Under the pieces are notes generated by a model, which saw only the letters and a program-made list of their open reading frames with translations, ran no database searches and was not told where the DNA came from. The translations under genes and the position numbers were made by a program. Below are positions 41,576 through 50,676 of a DNA stretch of 64,000 nt, piece after piece; within the stretch, counting starts at the first letter, position 1, and the number at the start of each line of letters is the position of its first letter. Source of the DNA: Actinophytocola sp963727495 (GTDB lineage Bacteria; Actinomycetota; Actinomycetes; Mycobacteriales; Pseudonocardiaceae); the NCBI GenBank assembly GCA_963727495.1, contig CAVSGQ010000012.1, forward strand, positions 62,001 through 126,000, written 5' to 3'.

Positions 41576-42892
41576 CTAGCCATGCCGCCGAATCGCCGCC
41601 AGAGGAATGGCGCCCCAGTCGGGTCGGTTGTGGTGCTCGTAGCGCACCTCGTAGACGGCCTTGTCCAGCTCGAGGGCCCGCAGCAGGACGGCGTGCTCCC
41701 GCGGGTCGCCGGCAATCTCCGCGTAGCCGTCGCAGAACGCCGCGCGGTTGCGGTCGGACCACTCGGTGGCCCGGGCGTACTGCTGCCGGTCCGCCTCCGC
41801 GCTGCCCGCCAGGAGGTGGAACGCCGCGTAGTCGAACGAGCGCAGCATCGCCGCGACGTCGCGCAGCGGTGACCGCGGTGCCCGGCGCTGCTCCGGCGTC
41901 GCGGCGGGCTCGCCCTCGAAGTCGATCAGCACCCAGCCGGCCGTGGTGCGCAGCACCTGGCCGAGGTGCAGGTCGCCGTGGATCTGCTGGACGACCAGCG
42001 GCTCGCGCAGGCCGCGGACCGCGTCGAACGCCGCGCGCAGCCCCGGCTCGTCCCCGGCCAGGTCGGGCACCTCGGCGAGCACGGTGTCCAGCCGCGCGTG
42101 CATGGCGTCGACCTCGGCGTCGACGACGTCCGCGCCGACCGGTGCGCGCCCGGTGGCGAGCGCGAGCGCGGCGTGCACCTCGGCCACGGCCGCGCCCAGG
42201 CGTCGCGCCTCGCCAGCGAAGTCCCCGCCCACCTCGTCGGCGTGCAGGTCGCCCTCGGCGAGCAGGTCGCGCACGCTCGCCGTGGCGGTCGCCCAGCCCT
42301 CGACGGCGTCGGGGAGGAACTCCTGCAGGAAGCCGAGCACCGTCCCGTCGCCCTCGACCACGCCGAGCGGCTCGGCGACGTGCTTCACCCCGGCCGACCG
42401 TAACGCCCGGTGCAGCTCGACGTCCCGGTTCGGGCCGGGGTCGGGCTGCCGGTAGATCTTGAGGATGTACTGCACGCCGTAGACCACCGAGGTGTTGCTC
42501 TGCTCGACGCCGATCGGCCGGGCCCGCACGCCGCGCTCGATCTCGACGCCCGGCTCCGCCCGGAACTCCAGACCGTCCACCGAGGCGCCGTCGGCGACCA
42601 GGTCCAGCAGGACGCCCATCAGCTCGGGGTCCTGCGTCGCGTCGTAGACCGCGCGGCCGCCGTGCCGGGCGATCACCGCGTGCTCGAGGTGGTCGGGCAC
42701 CTCGTCGCGCACGCCCAGCGGCAGCTGGTAGGGCTGCCCGTCGACGGAGATCATCAGGTGCACGAGTCCCGCGGCGAGCTCGGTCGCGCGCAGCGTCCGG
42801 ACGGAGGTCGCGCCGCGTGCCTTCGCGCGGAACCACCGCTGCGCCACCAGCCACGTCGACAGGTCCGTGCCGAGGTCCTCCGCACGGATCAT
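41576..42892 (-). CDS. mak: maltokinase (Mak/Pep2)
   Basis: ATP-dependent phosphorylation of maltose to maltose-1-phosphate, the substrate of GlgE. 438 residues from ATG at 42892, overlapping the treS stop as ATGA. An N-terminal cap domain (LSTWLVAQRWFRAKARG) is followed by an aminoglycoside-phosphotransferase-like kinase: IHGDLHLGQVL holds the catalytic Asp and VLIDFEGEPAATPEQRR the metal Asp. The C terminus ends EVRYEHHNRPDWGAIPL. Coupling with treS matches the channelled trehalose-to-maltose-1-phosphate step known from mycobacteria and Streptomyces. Confidence 0.94.
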   Translation of the reverse strand: MIRAEDLGTDLSTWLVAQRWFRAKARGATSVRTLRATELAAGLVHLMISVDGQPYQLPLGVRDEVPDHLEHAVIARHGGRAVYDATQDPELMGVLLDLVADGASVDGLEFRAEPGVEIERGVRARPIGVEQSNTSVVYGVQYILKIYRQPDPGPNRDVELHRALRSAGVKHVAEPLGVVEGDGTVLGFLQEFLPDAVEGWATATASVRDLLAEGDLHADEVGGDFAGEARRLGAAVAEVHAALALATGRAPVGADVVDAEVDAMHARLDTVLAEVPDLAGDEPGLRAAFDAVRGLREPLVVQQIHGDLHLGQVLRTTAGWVLIDFEGEPAATPEQRRAPRSPLRDVAAMLRSFDYAAFHLLAGSAEADRQQYARATEWSDRNRAAFCDGYAEIAGDPREHAVLLRALELDKAVYEVRYEHHNRPDWGAIPLAAIRRHG

Positions 42893-44715
42893 GGCGCCTC
42901 GCCCTCGTCGGAGTCCGTGGTCAGCTGGAACCAGTAGAACCCGTGCCCGGGCAGCGTGAGCAGGTACGGCCACTCGCCGATGGCCGGGAACCGCACCCCG
43001 CCGGTGAGCTCCACCGGCACCCGCCCGTTGTGCTCGGACAGGTCCAGCTCCACCGGCTGGGGGAACCGGGACAGGTTGTTCACGCAGATGACCAGGTCCT
43101 CGTCCACGCCGTGGTCCGGGTCGGCCGGCACGTGCCGCAGGTAGGCCAGCACGCTCGGGTTGGACGAGCCCAGCTCGGTGAAGTCACCCAGCCCGAACGC
43201 GGGGTGCTCGCGGCGGACCTGGAGCATCCGGCGGGTCCAGTGCAGCAGCGAGGAGCTGTTGTTCAGCTGCGCCTCGACGTTGACCGCCTGGTAGCCGTAC
43301 ACCGGGTCGGCGATCACCGGCAGGTAGATGCGGCCGGGGTCGCAGCGGGAGAAGCCGGCGTTGCGGTCGGGCGACCACTGCATCGGCGTGCGCACGGCGT
43401 CGCGGTCGCCGAGCCAGATGTTGTCGCCCATGCCGATCTCGTCACCGTAGTACAGGACGGGGGAGCCGGGCAGGGACATCAGCAGCGCCGTGAACAGCTC
43501 CATCTGGTTGGCGTCGTTGTCCAGCAGCGGGGCGAGCCGGCGGCGGATGCCGATGTTCGCCTTCATCCGCGGGTCCTTGGCGTACTCCGCGTACATGTAG
43601 TCGCGCTCGTCGTCGGTGACCATCTCGAGGGTCAGCTCGTCGTGGTTGCGCAGGAAGATGCCCCACTGCGCGCCGGAGGGGATGTCCGGGGTCTGGGCGA
43701 GGATCTCGGAGATGGGGAAGCGGGACTCCCGGCGCACCGCCATGAAGATGCGCGGCATCAGCGGGAAGTGGAAGGCCATGTGGCACTCGTCGCCGCCGGT
43801 GGCCGAGTCGCCGAAGTAGGCCACCACGTCGGCCGGCCACTGGTTGGCCTCGGCCAGCAGGACCCGGCCCGGGAACTCGTCGTCGACCACCTTGCGGCAG
43901 CGCTTGAGGAACTCGTGGGTGCGCGGCAGGTTCTCGCAGTTGGTGCCCTCCTCCTCGTAGAGGTAGGGCACCGCGTCCAGCCGGAAGCCGTCGATGCCGA
44001 GGTCCAGCCAGAACCGCAGCACGTCGATCATCGCGTCCGCGACCTCGGGGTTCTCGTAGTTGAGGTCGGGCTGGTGGGAGAAGAACCGGTGCCAGTAGAA
44101 CTGGCCGCGCACCGGGTCGTAGGTCCAGTTGGACGACTCGGTGTCGACGAAGATGATCCGCGCGTCGGGGTAGCGCTCGTCGGTGTCGGACCAGACGTAG
44201 AAGTCGCCGTACGGGCCGTCCGGGTGCTGGCGGGACTCCTGGAACCAGGGGTGGGCGTCGGAGGTGTGGTTGAGCACCAGGTCGGTGATCACCCGGATGC
44301 CGCGCCGGTGCGCCTGGTCGAGCAGGTGCACGAAGTCCTCGACGGTGCCGAACTCGGGCAGCACCGCGCGGAAGTCGGAGATGTCGTAGCCGCCGTCGCG
44401 CAGCGGCGAGGCGTAGAACGGCGGCAGCCAGAGGCAGTCGACGCCGAGCCACTGCAGGTAGTCCAGCTTGTCGGCCAGGCCGCGCAGGTCGCCGGTGCCG
44501 TCGTTGGTGAAGTCGTTGAACGCGCGGACGAGCACCTCGTAGAAGACCGCGGTCTTGTACCAGAGCGGGGCCTTGGGGGCGGAGCGCGCATGACCGAACT
44601 CGTCGGACTGCGGCTCGACGAGGTGACCGTCGGAGGTGAGCGACTCACCCGTGTGCGGCACCCCGTCCAGCCCGAGATTGGCGTCCGGACGTGTCGTCTC
44701 GGGAGATTCCGTCAT
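42889..44715 (-). CDS. treS: maltose alpha-D-glucosyltransferase / trehalose synthase TreS
   Basis: Isomerises trehalose and maltose. 608 residues. GH13 barrel: WYKTAVFYEVLVRAFND, VITDLVLNHTSDAHPWFQ, nucleophile in DGFRLDAVPYLYEEEGTNC, acid in LLAEANQWPADVV, and FLRNHDELTLEM. The EEEGTNCENLP loop is characteristic of TreS. The first ~50 residues are an acidic, poorly conserved extension. It is the first gene of the treS-mak pair, with about 200 bp of upstream sequence containing a strong hairpin that separates it from the protease gene. Confidence 0.95.
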   Translation of the reverse strand: MTESPETTRPDANLGLDGVPHTGESLTSDGHLVEPQSDEFGHARSAPKAPLWYKTAVFYEVLVRAFNDFTNDGTGDLRGLADKLDYLQWLGVDCLWLPPFYASPLRDGGYDISDFRAVLPEFGTVEDFVHLLDQAHRRGIRVITDLVLNHTSDAHPWFQESRQHPDGPYGDFYVWSDTDERYPDARIIFVDTESSNWTYDPVRGQFYWHRFFSHQPDLNYENPEVADAMIDVLRFWLDLGIDGFRLDAVPYLYEEEGTNCENLPRTHEFLKRCRKVVDDEFPGRVLLAEANQWPADVVAYFGDSATGGDECHMAFHFPLMPRIFMAVRRESRFPISEILAQTPDIPSGAQWGIFLRNHDELTLEMVTDDERDYMYAEYAKDPRMKANIGIRRRLAPLLDNDANQMELFTALLMSLPGSPVLYYGDEIGMGDNIWLGDRDAVRTPMQWSPDRNAGFSRCDPGRIYLPVIADPVYGYQAVNVEAQLNNSSSLLHWTRRMLQVRREHPAFGLGDFTELGSSNPSVLAYLRHVPADPDHGVDEDLVICVNNLSRFPQPVELDLSEHNGRVPVELTGGVRFPAIGEWPYLLTLPGHGFYWFQLTTDSDEGEAP

Positions 44716-44860
44716 CCCCGCACCCTCACCTAACTCGTGTCAGCACGCCGCGCCGTTGCCGCGTGTCGATGATCATGGTGCCAGGTCGGTCCCGGCGCCT
44801 TCCTCCATGGTTACCGCTGTGACCGGATCCTGCACAAGAGCCGGCGGGCCGGCCCGGGAC

Positions 44861-44902
44861 GAACGGTACCGCCGGGCCCCGTGGGACCCGGCGGTACCGT
44901 TC
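44861..44902. terminator. strong hairpin between the M43 protease gene and treS
   Basis: GAACGGTACCGCCGGG and CCCGGCGGTACCGTTC form a perfect 16-bp stem, extended inward by CCC/GGG around a short loop. It lies 14 bp downstream of the protease stop (minus strand) and 146 bp before treS. An intrinsic terminator without U-run is the simplest reading. Confidence 0.7.
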
Positions 44903-44915
44903 CAAGTGGAGCGTG

Positions 44916-45869
44916 TCAGGCCCGGTAGGCCGACCACGCGCTCTGCATCCGGCTCGCCTGGCCGGGGGTGAACTGGTTGTAGCAGGAGTCGTAGGAGTAG
45001 TCCATGTAGTTGTGCACCGGGTCCAGGCCCGAGGCCCGGCAGGTGTCCTTGCCGGACGGGCAACCCGAGGTCGCGGTCTTCTCTGCCGGGGTGTCGGCGA
45101 CCTCGTCGTTGTTCCTGCTGCAGCCACCCTGGAAGGTGTGGTACAGCCCGAGCCAGTGGCCGCTCTCGTGGGAGGCGGTCTTGCCCTCGTTGTAGTTGGT
45201 GATCGGCCCGCCCGGCAGCGAGCCCCACTGGATCACGATGCCGTCCAGCTCCGGGTCGCCGGCGTACCACCACGGGAAGGTGGCGTAGCCGAGGTAGCTG
45301 GTGTTGGTCGACCAGATGTTGAGCGTGCGCGAGTCGCCCTCGTGCGTCGCGGTCTTGAGCGCGCGCTCACCGCTCGCGCTGTCCGGGTCGTTGAACCAGG
45401 AGTCGTTCTGCCAGCGCCGCACGGCGGCGAGGGTGAACGAGAACTGCGTGTTGGCCGCGGTGCCGGGGGCCTCCTGGCCCGCGTAGTCCTGGTTCATCTC
45501 GGCGATCTGCGCGTTGATCGCCGCGTCGGAGACGTTGCCGGTGCCGTCGGAGGCGTAGACCACGTGGAAGACGACCGGGATGGTCGCGGTGGCGGTCACG
45601 CCCGGGCGGGCCGTGCGCGCGGCCAGCCTGGACCTCAGGTCGCGCTCGACGGCGGCGACGTCCTTCTGGGACACCTCGTTGCGTTCGGGTGCGCCGGGCA
45701 TCCCGGCCGGTCGGCGCGCGGACGAGCCCTCGTCGCTCGCGCACAGGACGGAACCGGTACCGGCCGGCTGGGCGGCCACCGTCGCCGCGGGCAGCACGGC
45801 GAAGCCGGACGCGGACAGGGCGAGTGCCAGCAGCGCTGCGGCGCGGCCCACTCGTCGGGAACTGGACAT
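44916..45869 (-). CDS. secreted M43-type (pappalysin/cytophagalysin-like) zinc metalloprotease
   Basis: 317 residues from ATG at 45869. A Sec signal peptide (SSSRRVGRAAALLALALSA) ends near residue 33. The extended zinc motif HESGHWLGLYHTF (HExxHxxGxxH) near residue 235 and the Met-turn NYMDYSYDSC identify a metzincin of the M43B type. Cysteines around CSRNNDEVADTPAEKTATSG and SGCPSGKDTC probably form disulfides. It lies between glgE and treS on the same strand but is bounded by hairpins at 44861 and 45935, so it is most likely an independent unit inserted into the glucan cluster. Confidence 0.9.
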   Translation of the reverse strand: MSSSRRVGRAAALLALALSASGFAVLPAATVAAQPAGTGSVLCASDEGSSARRPAGMPGAPERNEVSQKDVAAVERDLRSRLAARTARPGVTATATIPVVFHVVYASDGTGNVSDAAINAQIAEMNQDYAGQEAPGTAANTQFSFTLAAVRRWQNDSWFNDPDSASGERALKTATHEGDSRTLNIWSTNTSYLGYATFPWWYAGDPELDGIVIQWGSLPGGPITNYNEGKTASHESGHWLGLYHTFQGGCSRNNDEVADTPAEKTATSGCPSGKDTCRASGLDPVHNYMDYSYDSCYNQFTPGQASRMQSAWSAYRA

Positions 45870-45877
45870 GCGGAACC

Positions 45878-45921
45878 TTCCATGCAGGGAACACGGCGCG
45901 ATCGCCATGTCATGCATGGAA
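45878..45921. promoter_or_regulatory. inverted repeat just upstream of the M43 protease start
   Basis: TTCCATGCA (45878-45886) and TGCATGGAA (45913-45921) are perfect 9-bp inverted repeats separated by 26 bp, starting 8 bp before the protease ATG. The spacing could suit two regulator half-sites or a leader hairpin. Confidence 0.4.
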
Positions 45922-45934
45922 AATTACGTCCTCG

Positions 45935-45967
45935 GGCCGGTGGAGGTAAGTCCTTGCCTCACCGGCC
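45935..45967. terminator. hairpin downstream of glgE
   Basis: GGCCGGTGGAGG and CCTCACCGGCC pair over 11 bp with one bulge around a 10-base loop. It starts 27 bp after the glgE stop on the minus strand, so it is a probable glgE terminator. Confidence 0.5.
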
Positions 45968-45993
45968 ACCGGCGCCGATAATCCCGCGGCTCC

Positions 45994-47962
45994 TCAGCGG
46001 ATCACGGTGAGGATGTGCGCCACCGCCTGCGTGGGCTCCAGGCGCACGTAGTTCGCCTGGCCCCAGTCCCAGGTCTGGCCGGTGACCTCGTCGCGGACGG
46101 CGAACCGCTCGCCCCACTCCATCCCCAGCGTGGGCAGGTCGAGCCACACGGTGCCCTCCTGAGCGTGGTAGGTGTCCAGGTTCGCCACGACGACGACCGT
46201 GTCCTTGCCGACCGGGTCGGTCTTCGAGTACGCCAGCATCGCGTCGTTCTCGACGTGGTGGAAGCGCAGCGTCCGCAACTGCTGCAGCGCGGGGTGCGCG
46301 GCCCGGATCGCGTTCAGCCGGGTGATCCACGGCTCCAGCGACCGGCCGTCGGCGAGGGCCCCGGCGAAGTCGCGCGGGCGCAGCTCGTACTTCTCCGAGT
46401 CGAGGTACTCCTCGCTGCCCTCGCGGACCGCCTCGTGCTCGTAGAGCTCGAAGCCCGAGTACACCCCCCACGTGGGGGAGAAGGTGGCCGCGAGGGTGGC
46501 GCGCAGCGCGAACATCGCCGGACCGCCGTACTGCAGCGAGGCGTGCAGGATGTCCGGGGTGTTCACGAACAGGTTGGGCCGTGCCTCGTCCGCGTGCTCG
46601 ACGATCTCCTCGCCGAACTCGATCAGTTCGTGCTTGTGCGTCCGCCAGGTGAAATATGTATACGACTGGGTGAACCCGAGCCGGGCGAGGCCGTACAGAC
46701 GGGCACGCCGGGTGAACGCCTCGGACAAGAACAACACGTCCGGCTCGGCCGCCTTCACCTGATGGATCAACCAGTGCCAGAAGTTCGGCGGCTTGGTGTG
46801 CGGGTTGTCCACCCGGAAGATCCGCACCCCGTGGCTCACCCAGAGCATCACCACCCGCAGCACCTCGGCGTAGATGCCCTCGGGGTCGGTGTCGAAGTTG
46901 AGCGGGTAGATGTCCTGGTACTTCTTCGGCGGGTTCTCCGCGTACGCGACCGTCCCGTCCGGACGGATGGTGAACCACTCCGGGTGCGCGGTGACCCACG
47001 GGTGGTCCGGTGCGCACTGCAGCGCCAGGTCGAGGGCCACCTCCATGCCCAGCTCGGCCGCCCGCGCGACGAACGCGTCGAAGTCGGCGAACGTGCCCAG
47101 CCGCGGGCTGATCGCGTCGTGGCCGCCCTCGGCCGAGCCGATGGCCCAGGTCGAGCCGACGTCCTCGGGAACCGACACCACGCTGTTGTTCGGGCCCTTC
47201 CGGTTCACCTCGCCGATCGGGTGAACCGGCGGCAGGTAGACGACGTCGAAGCCCATCGCGGCGACCCGGTCGAGATCCTTGGCCGCGGTCTGGAACGTGC
47301 CGTGCACCGGCTTGCCCGACTCGTCCACGCCGCCGGTCGGACCGCGGGAACAGCTCGTACCAGGAGCCGTACAGCGCGCGGGTCCGGTCGACCCACAGCT
47401 GGTACTTGCGGCCGCGGGTGACCAGGTCGCGGATCGGGTGGGCCCACATGTAGCGCTGGACCGGCTCGGAGAGCGCCTCGGCGATGCGCGCGGGCAGCGG
47501 CAGCGCGGTGTCCCGCAGCGCGGTGGCCGCGGCGACGAGCATCCGCTTCTCGCCGTTGTGCGGGAACCGCCGGGCCGCGCGGTCCAGCAGCAGGGCGCCC
47601 GTCTCCAGGTCGTTGGCCAGCTCGGCCGCGCCCTGCGCGGCGCCGACCTTGACCTCCACGGTGTGCCGCCAGGTCGCCCACGGGTCGCTCCAGGCGTCCA
47701 CCCGATAGGTCCACATGCCGGTGGTGTCGGGGGTGACCGTCGCGATCCAGTGGTCGGTGTTCGGGTCGTCGCAGGTCATCCGGGTCTGCCGCTCGGCGTC
47801 GTCGTGCGGGCCGCGCCACACCACGGTCGCGCCGACCGCGTCGTGACCCTCCCGCCAGACCGTCGCCCGGACGGGTATGTGCTCACCGGCCACCGCCTTG
47901 GCCGGATAGCGACCACAGCTGACCAGGGGGAACACGTCGTCGATGCCCAGCCGACCACTCAC
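45994..47962 (-). pseudogene. glgE: alpha-1,4-glucan:maltose-1-phosphate maltosyltransferase GlgE, one frameshift
   Basis: Extends alpha-glucan with maltosyl units from maltose-1-phosphate. GTG start at 47962 opens GRLGIDDVFPLVSCGRYPAK. The N domains run to YGSWYELFPRS, where one extra base near 47341 breaks the frame. The next frame begins GVDESGKPVHGTFQTAA and carries the catalytic barrel: GFDVVYLPPVHPIGEVNRKG, nucleophile in IFRVDNPHTKPPNFWHWLI, acid in FLSEAFTRRARLYGL, and FVNTPDILHASLQYGG. Corrected length is about 655 residues, normal for GlgE. As the rest is perfectly conserved and treS, mak and glgB are intact, a sequence error is likely. Divergent from glgP across 136 bp. Confidence 0.88.
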
Positions 47963-48098
47963 CGGTCACACCCTCCCTGCACAGCCGCGTACATGCCGAA
48001 AGATCGTCCCCCACCCGGAAGTCTGCCCGGTCCGGCCCGTTCGCACACGGCCCGCCGCCCTGATTTCCGGAATGGCGGACCGGATAGGGTCGTCCGTC

Positions 48099-50651
48099 GT
48101 GAAAGCCGTACGCCGCTTTACCGTGCGCGCCGGGCTCCCGGACGCGTTGACCGAGCTGGGCACGCTCGCCACCAACCTGAGGTGGACCTGGCATCCGCCC
48201 ACCCAGGACCTGTTCGCCGCCATCGACCAGGCGACCTGGGACCGGCTCGGCAACCCGCTGCTCCTGCTGGCCGAGGTGCCGGCGAACCGGCTCGAGCAGC
48301 TCGCCACCGACCAGGAGTTCCTGGCGAGAACCGCCGAGCTGTCGGATGACCTGCGGCGTTACCTCACCGGCGAGCGCTGGTACCAGCGGCGCCGCGCCGG
48401 GCTCGCCGCCCACGGCCCGGAGGGCAACGGCCGGTTCGACCGGATGCCCGAGTCGATCGCGTACTTCTCGATGGAGTTCGGTGTCACCGAGGCGCTGCCG
48501 AACTACTCCGGCGGGCTCGGCGTGCTGGCCGGCGACCACCTCAAGGCGGCCTCCGACCTGGGCGTCCCGCTGATCGGCGTGGGCCTGCTCTACCGCTCCG
48601 GGTACTTCCGCCAGTCGCTGTCGCTGGACGGCTGGCAGGTGGAGCACTACCCGGTCATCGACCCGAACGGCCTGCCGCTGGAGCCGCTGGTCGAGCCGTC
48701 CGGCGCGCCGATCCTGGTGCACGTGGCGATGCCGGGCGGCCGGGTGCTGCGCGCGCGGATCTGGAAGGCGCGGGTCGGCCGGGTGCCGCTGCTGCTGCTC
48801 GACTCCGACGTGGACGGCAACGACGACGACCTGCGCGGGGTCACCGACCGGCTCTACGGCGGCGACCAGAACCACCGGATCCGCCAGGAGATCCTGGCCG
48901 GCGTCGGCGGCGTGCGCGCGGTGCGGACCTACTGCGAGCTGACCGGGCACCCGCAGCCGGAGGTCTTCCACACCAACGAGGGCCATGCCGGGTTCCTCGG
49001 GCTGGAGCGGCTGCGCGAGCTGATGTCGGGCCAGCACCTGTCGTTCGACGAGGCGCTCTCGGCGGTGCGCGCGGGCACCGTGTTCACCACCCACACCCCG
49101 GTGCCGGCCGGCATCGACCGGTTCCCGATCGACCTGGTGCAGCACTACTTCGGCGACGGCGCGCTGCTGCCCGACGTCGACTTCCGCCGCGTGCTCGCGC
49201 TGGGCGCGGAGGAGAACGCCGGCATGTTCAACATGGCCCACATGGGGTTGCGGCTCGCCCAGCGCGCCAACGGCGTGTCCAAGCTGCACGGCCAGGTCAG
49301 CCGGGAGATGTTCGGCGCCCTGTGGCCCGGGTTCGACACCGGGGAGGTGCCGATCACCTCGGTCACCAACGGCGTGCACGGTCCGACGTGGACCGCCCGG
49401 GAGATGACCGACCTGGTCGGCGAGCGGCTCGACGCGGAGTCCGACGGCGCGCTGTGGAACCTGCGCAGCGCGCTGCGCAGGCGGCTGGTGGGCGAGGTGC
49501 GGCGGCGGGTGCGCGACGCGTGGCTGCAGCGCGGCGCGTCGCCGCTGGAGCTGGCCTGGACCGACACCGTGTTCGACCCCGACGTGCTCACCGTCGGTTT
49601 CGCCCGGCGGGTGCCGACCTACAAGCGGCTCACCCTGATGCTGCGCGACCACGACCGGCTGCGCGCGCTGCTGCTGCACCCGCAGCGGCCGGTGCAGCTG
49701 GTGGTCGCGGGCAAGTCGCACCCGGCCGACGACGGCGGCAAGGCGCTGATCCAGCAGATCGTGAAGTTCGCCGACGACCCGTCGGTGCGTCACCGGATCG
49801 TGTTCCTGCCCGACTACGACATGTCGATGGCCCGGTACCTGTACTGGGGCTGTGACGTGTGGCTCAACAACCCGACCCGGCCGCTGGAGGCGTGCGGCAC
49901 GTCGGGCATGAAGTCCGCGCTCAACGGCGGGCTCAACCTGTCCATCCGCGACGGTTGGTGGGACGAGCTCTACGACGGCAGCAACGGCTGGGCGATCCCG
50001 ACCGCCGACGGCGTGCACGACCCGCTGCGCCGCGACGACCTCGAGGCGGCGGCGCTCTACGAGCTGCTGGGCGGCCAGGTGGCGCCGCTGTTCTACGACC
50101 GCGGCGCGGACGGCGTGCCGGCCCAGTGGCTGGCGATGGTCCGGCACACGCTGGCCTCGTTGGGGCCGAAGGTGCAGGCGTCGCGGATGGTCACCGAGTA
50201 CGTCGAGTCGCAGTACACGCCGGCGGCCACCGCGGTCGAGCTGGCCAGGGCGGACGACTTCCGGGCGGCCCGGGGGCTCGCCGAGTACCGCGAGCGGCTG
50301 TCGGGCGCCTGGCCGAACGTGCGGGTGGTCGACTGCGAGCTGAGCCTGGACCCGGACGGGCGGCGCACGCCGGTGCTGGGCGAGCGCGTCCGGGTGCGGG
50401 CGACGGTGGACCTGGCCGGGCTGTCGCCGTCGGACGTGCAGGTCCAGGTGGTCGTCGGGCGGGTCGCGGACAGCGACGAGCTCTACGACGTGGTCACCGC
50501 CCCGATGGCGGTGGAGCCCGACGGGAGGACGTACGTGGCGGAGGTCCCGCTCCCGCACACCGGCACGCTGGGTGCCACCGCGCGCATCCTGCCGAACCAC
50601 GAGCTGCTGGCCAGCCCGGTGGAGCTGGGCCGCGTCGTGGTGGCCGGCTGA
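48099..50651 (+). CDS. glgP: alpha-glucan (glycogen) phosphorylase, GT35
   Basis: Releases glucose-1-phosphate from alpha-glucan ends. 850 residues from GTG at 48099 (VKAVRRFTVRAGLP); homologues begin here, so the in-frame ATG at 48072 is not used. Landmarks: NLRWTWHPPTQDLFA near residue 29, ESIAYFSMEFGVTEALPNYS, HTNEGHAGFLGLERL, VTNGVHGPTWTA, and the PLP-lysine segment ACGTSGMKSALNGGLNLSIR. The type with an N-terminal DUF3417-like start is the actinobacterial GlgP/MalP form. It is divergent from glgE, pairing glucan synthesis and degradation. Confidence 0.95.
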   Translation: MKAVRRFTVRAGLPDALTELGTLATNLRWTWHPPTQDLFAAIDQATWDRLGNPLLLLAEVPANRLEQLATDQEFLARTAELSDDLRRYLTGERWYQRRRAGLAAHGPEGNGRFDRMPESIAYFSMEFGVTEALPNYSGGLGVLAGDHLKAASDLGVPLIGVGLLYRSGYFRQSLSLDGWQVEHYPVIDPNGLPLEPLVEPSGAPILVHVAMPGGRVLRARIWKARVGRVPLLLLDSDVDGNDDDLRGVTDRLYGGDQNHRIRQEILAGVGGVRAVRTYCELTGHPQPEVFHTNEGHAGFLGLERLRELMSGQHLSFDEALSAVRAGTVFTTHTPVPAGIDRFPIDLVQHYFGDGALLPDVDFRRVLALGAEENAGMFNMAHMGLRLAQRANGVSKLHGQVSREMFGALWPGFDTGEVPITSVTNGVHGPTWTAREMTDLVGERLDAESDGALWNLRSALRRRLVGEVRRRVRDAWLQRGASPLELAWTDTVFDPDVLTVGFARRVPTYKRLTLMLRDHDRLRALLLHPQRPVQLVVAGKSHPADDGGKALIQQIVKFADDPSVRHRIVFLPDYDMSMARYLYWGCDVWLNNPTRPLEACGTSGMKSALNGGLNLSIRDGWWDELYDGSNGWAIPTADGVHDPLRRDDLEAAALYELLGGQVAPLFYDRGADGVPAQWLAMVRHTLASLGPKVQASRMVTEYVESQYTPAATAVELARADDFRAARGLAEYRERLSGAWPNVRVVDCELSLDPDGRRTPVLGERVRVRATVDLAGLSPSDVQVQVVVGRVADSDELYDVVTAPMAVEPDGRTYVAEVPLPHTGTLGATARILPNHELLASPVELGRVVVAG

Positions 50652-50676
50652 GCCGGCACGTCGGCCGGGCAGGCGC

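Noticed and set aside
47943..48098. Upstream start for GlgP
   Set aside because: The extra residues are not like any GlgP N terminus; homologues start at the KAVRRFTV position (48099).
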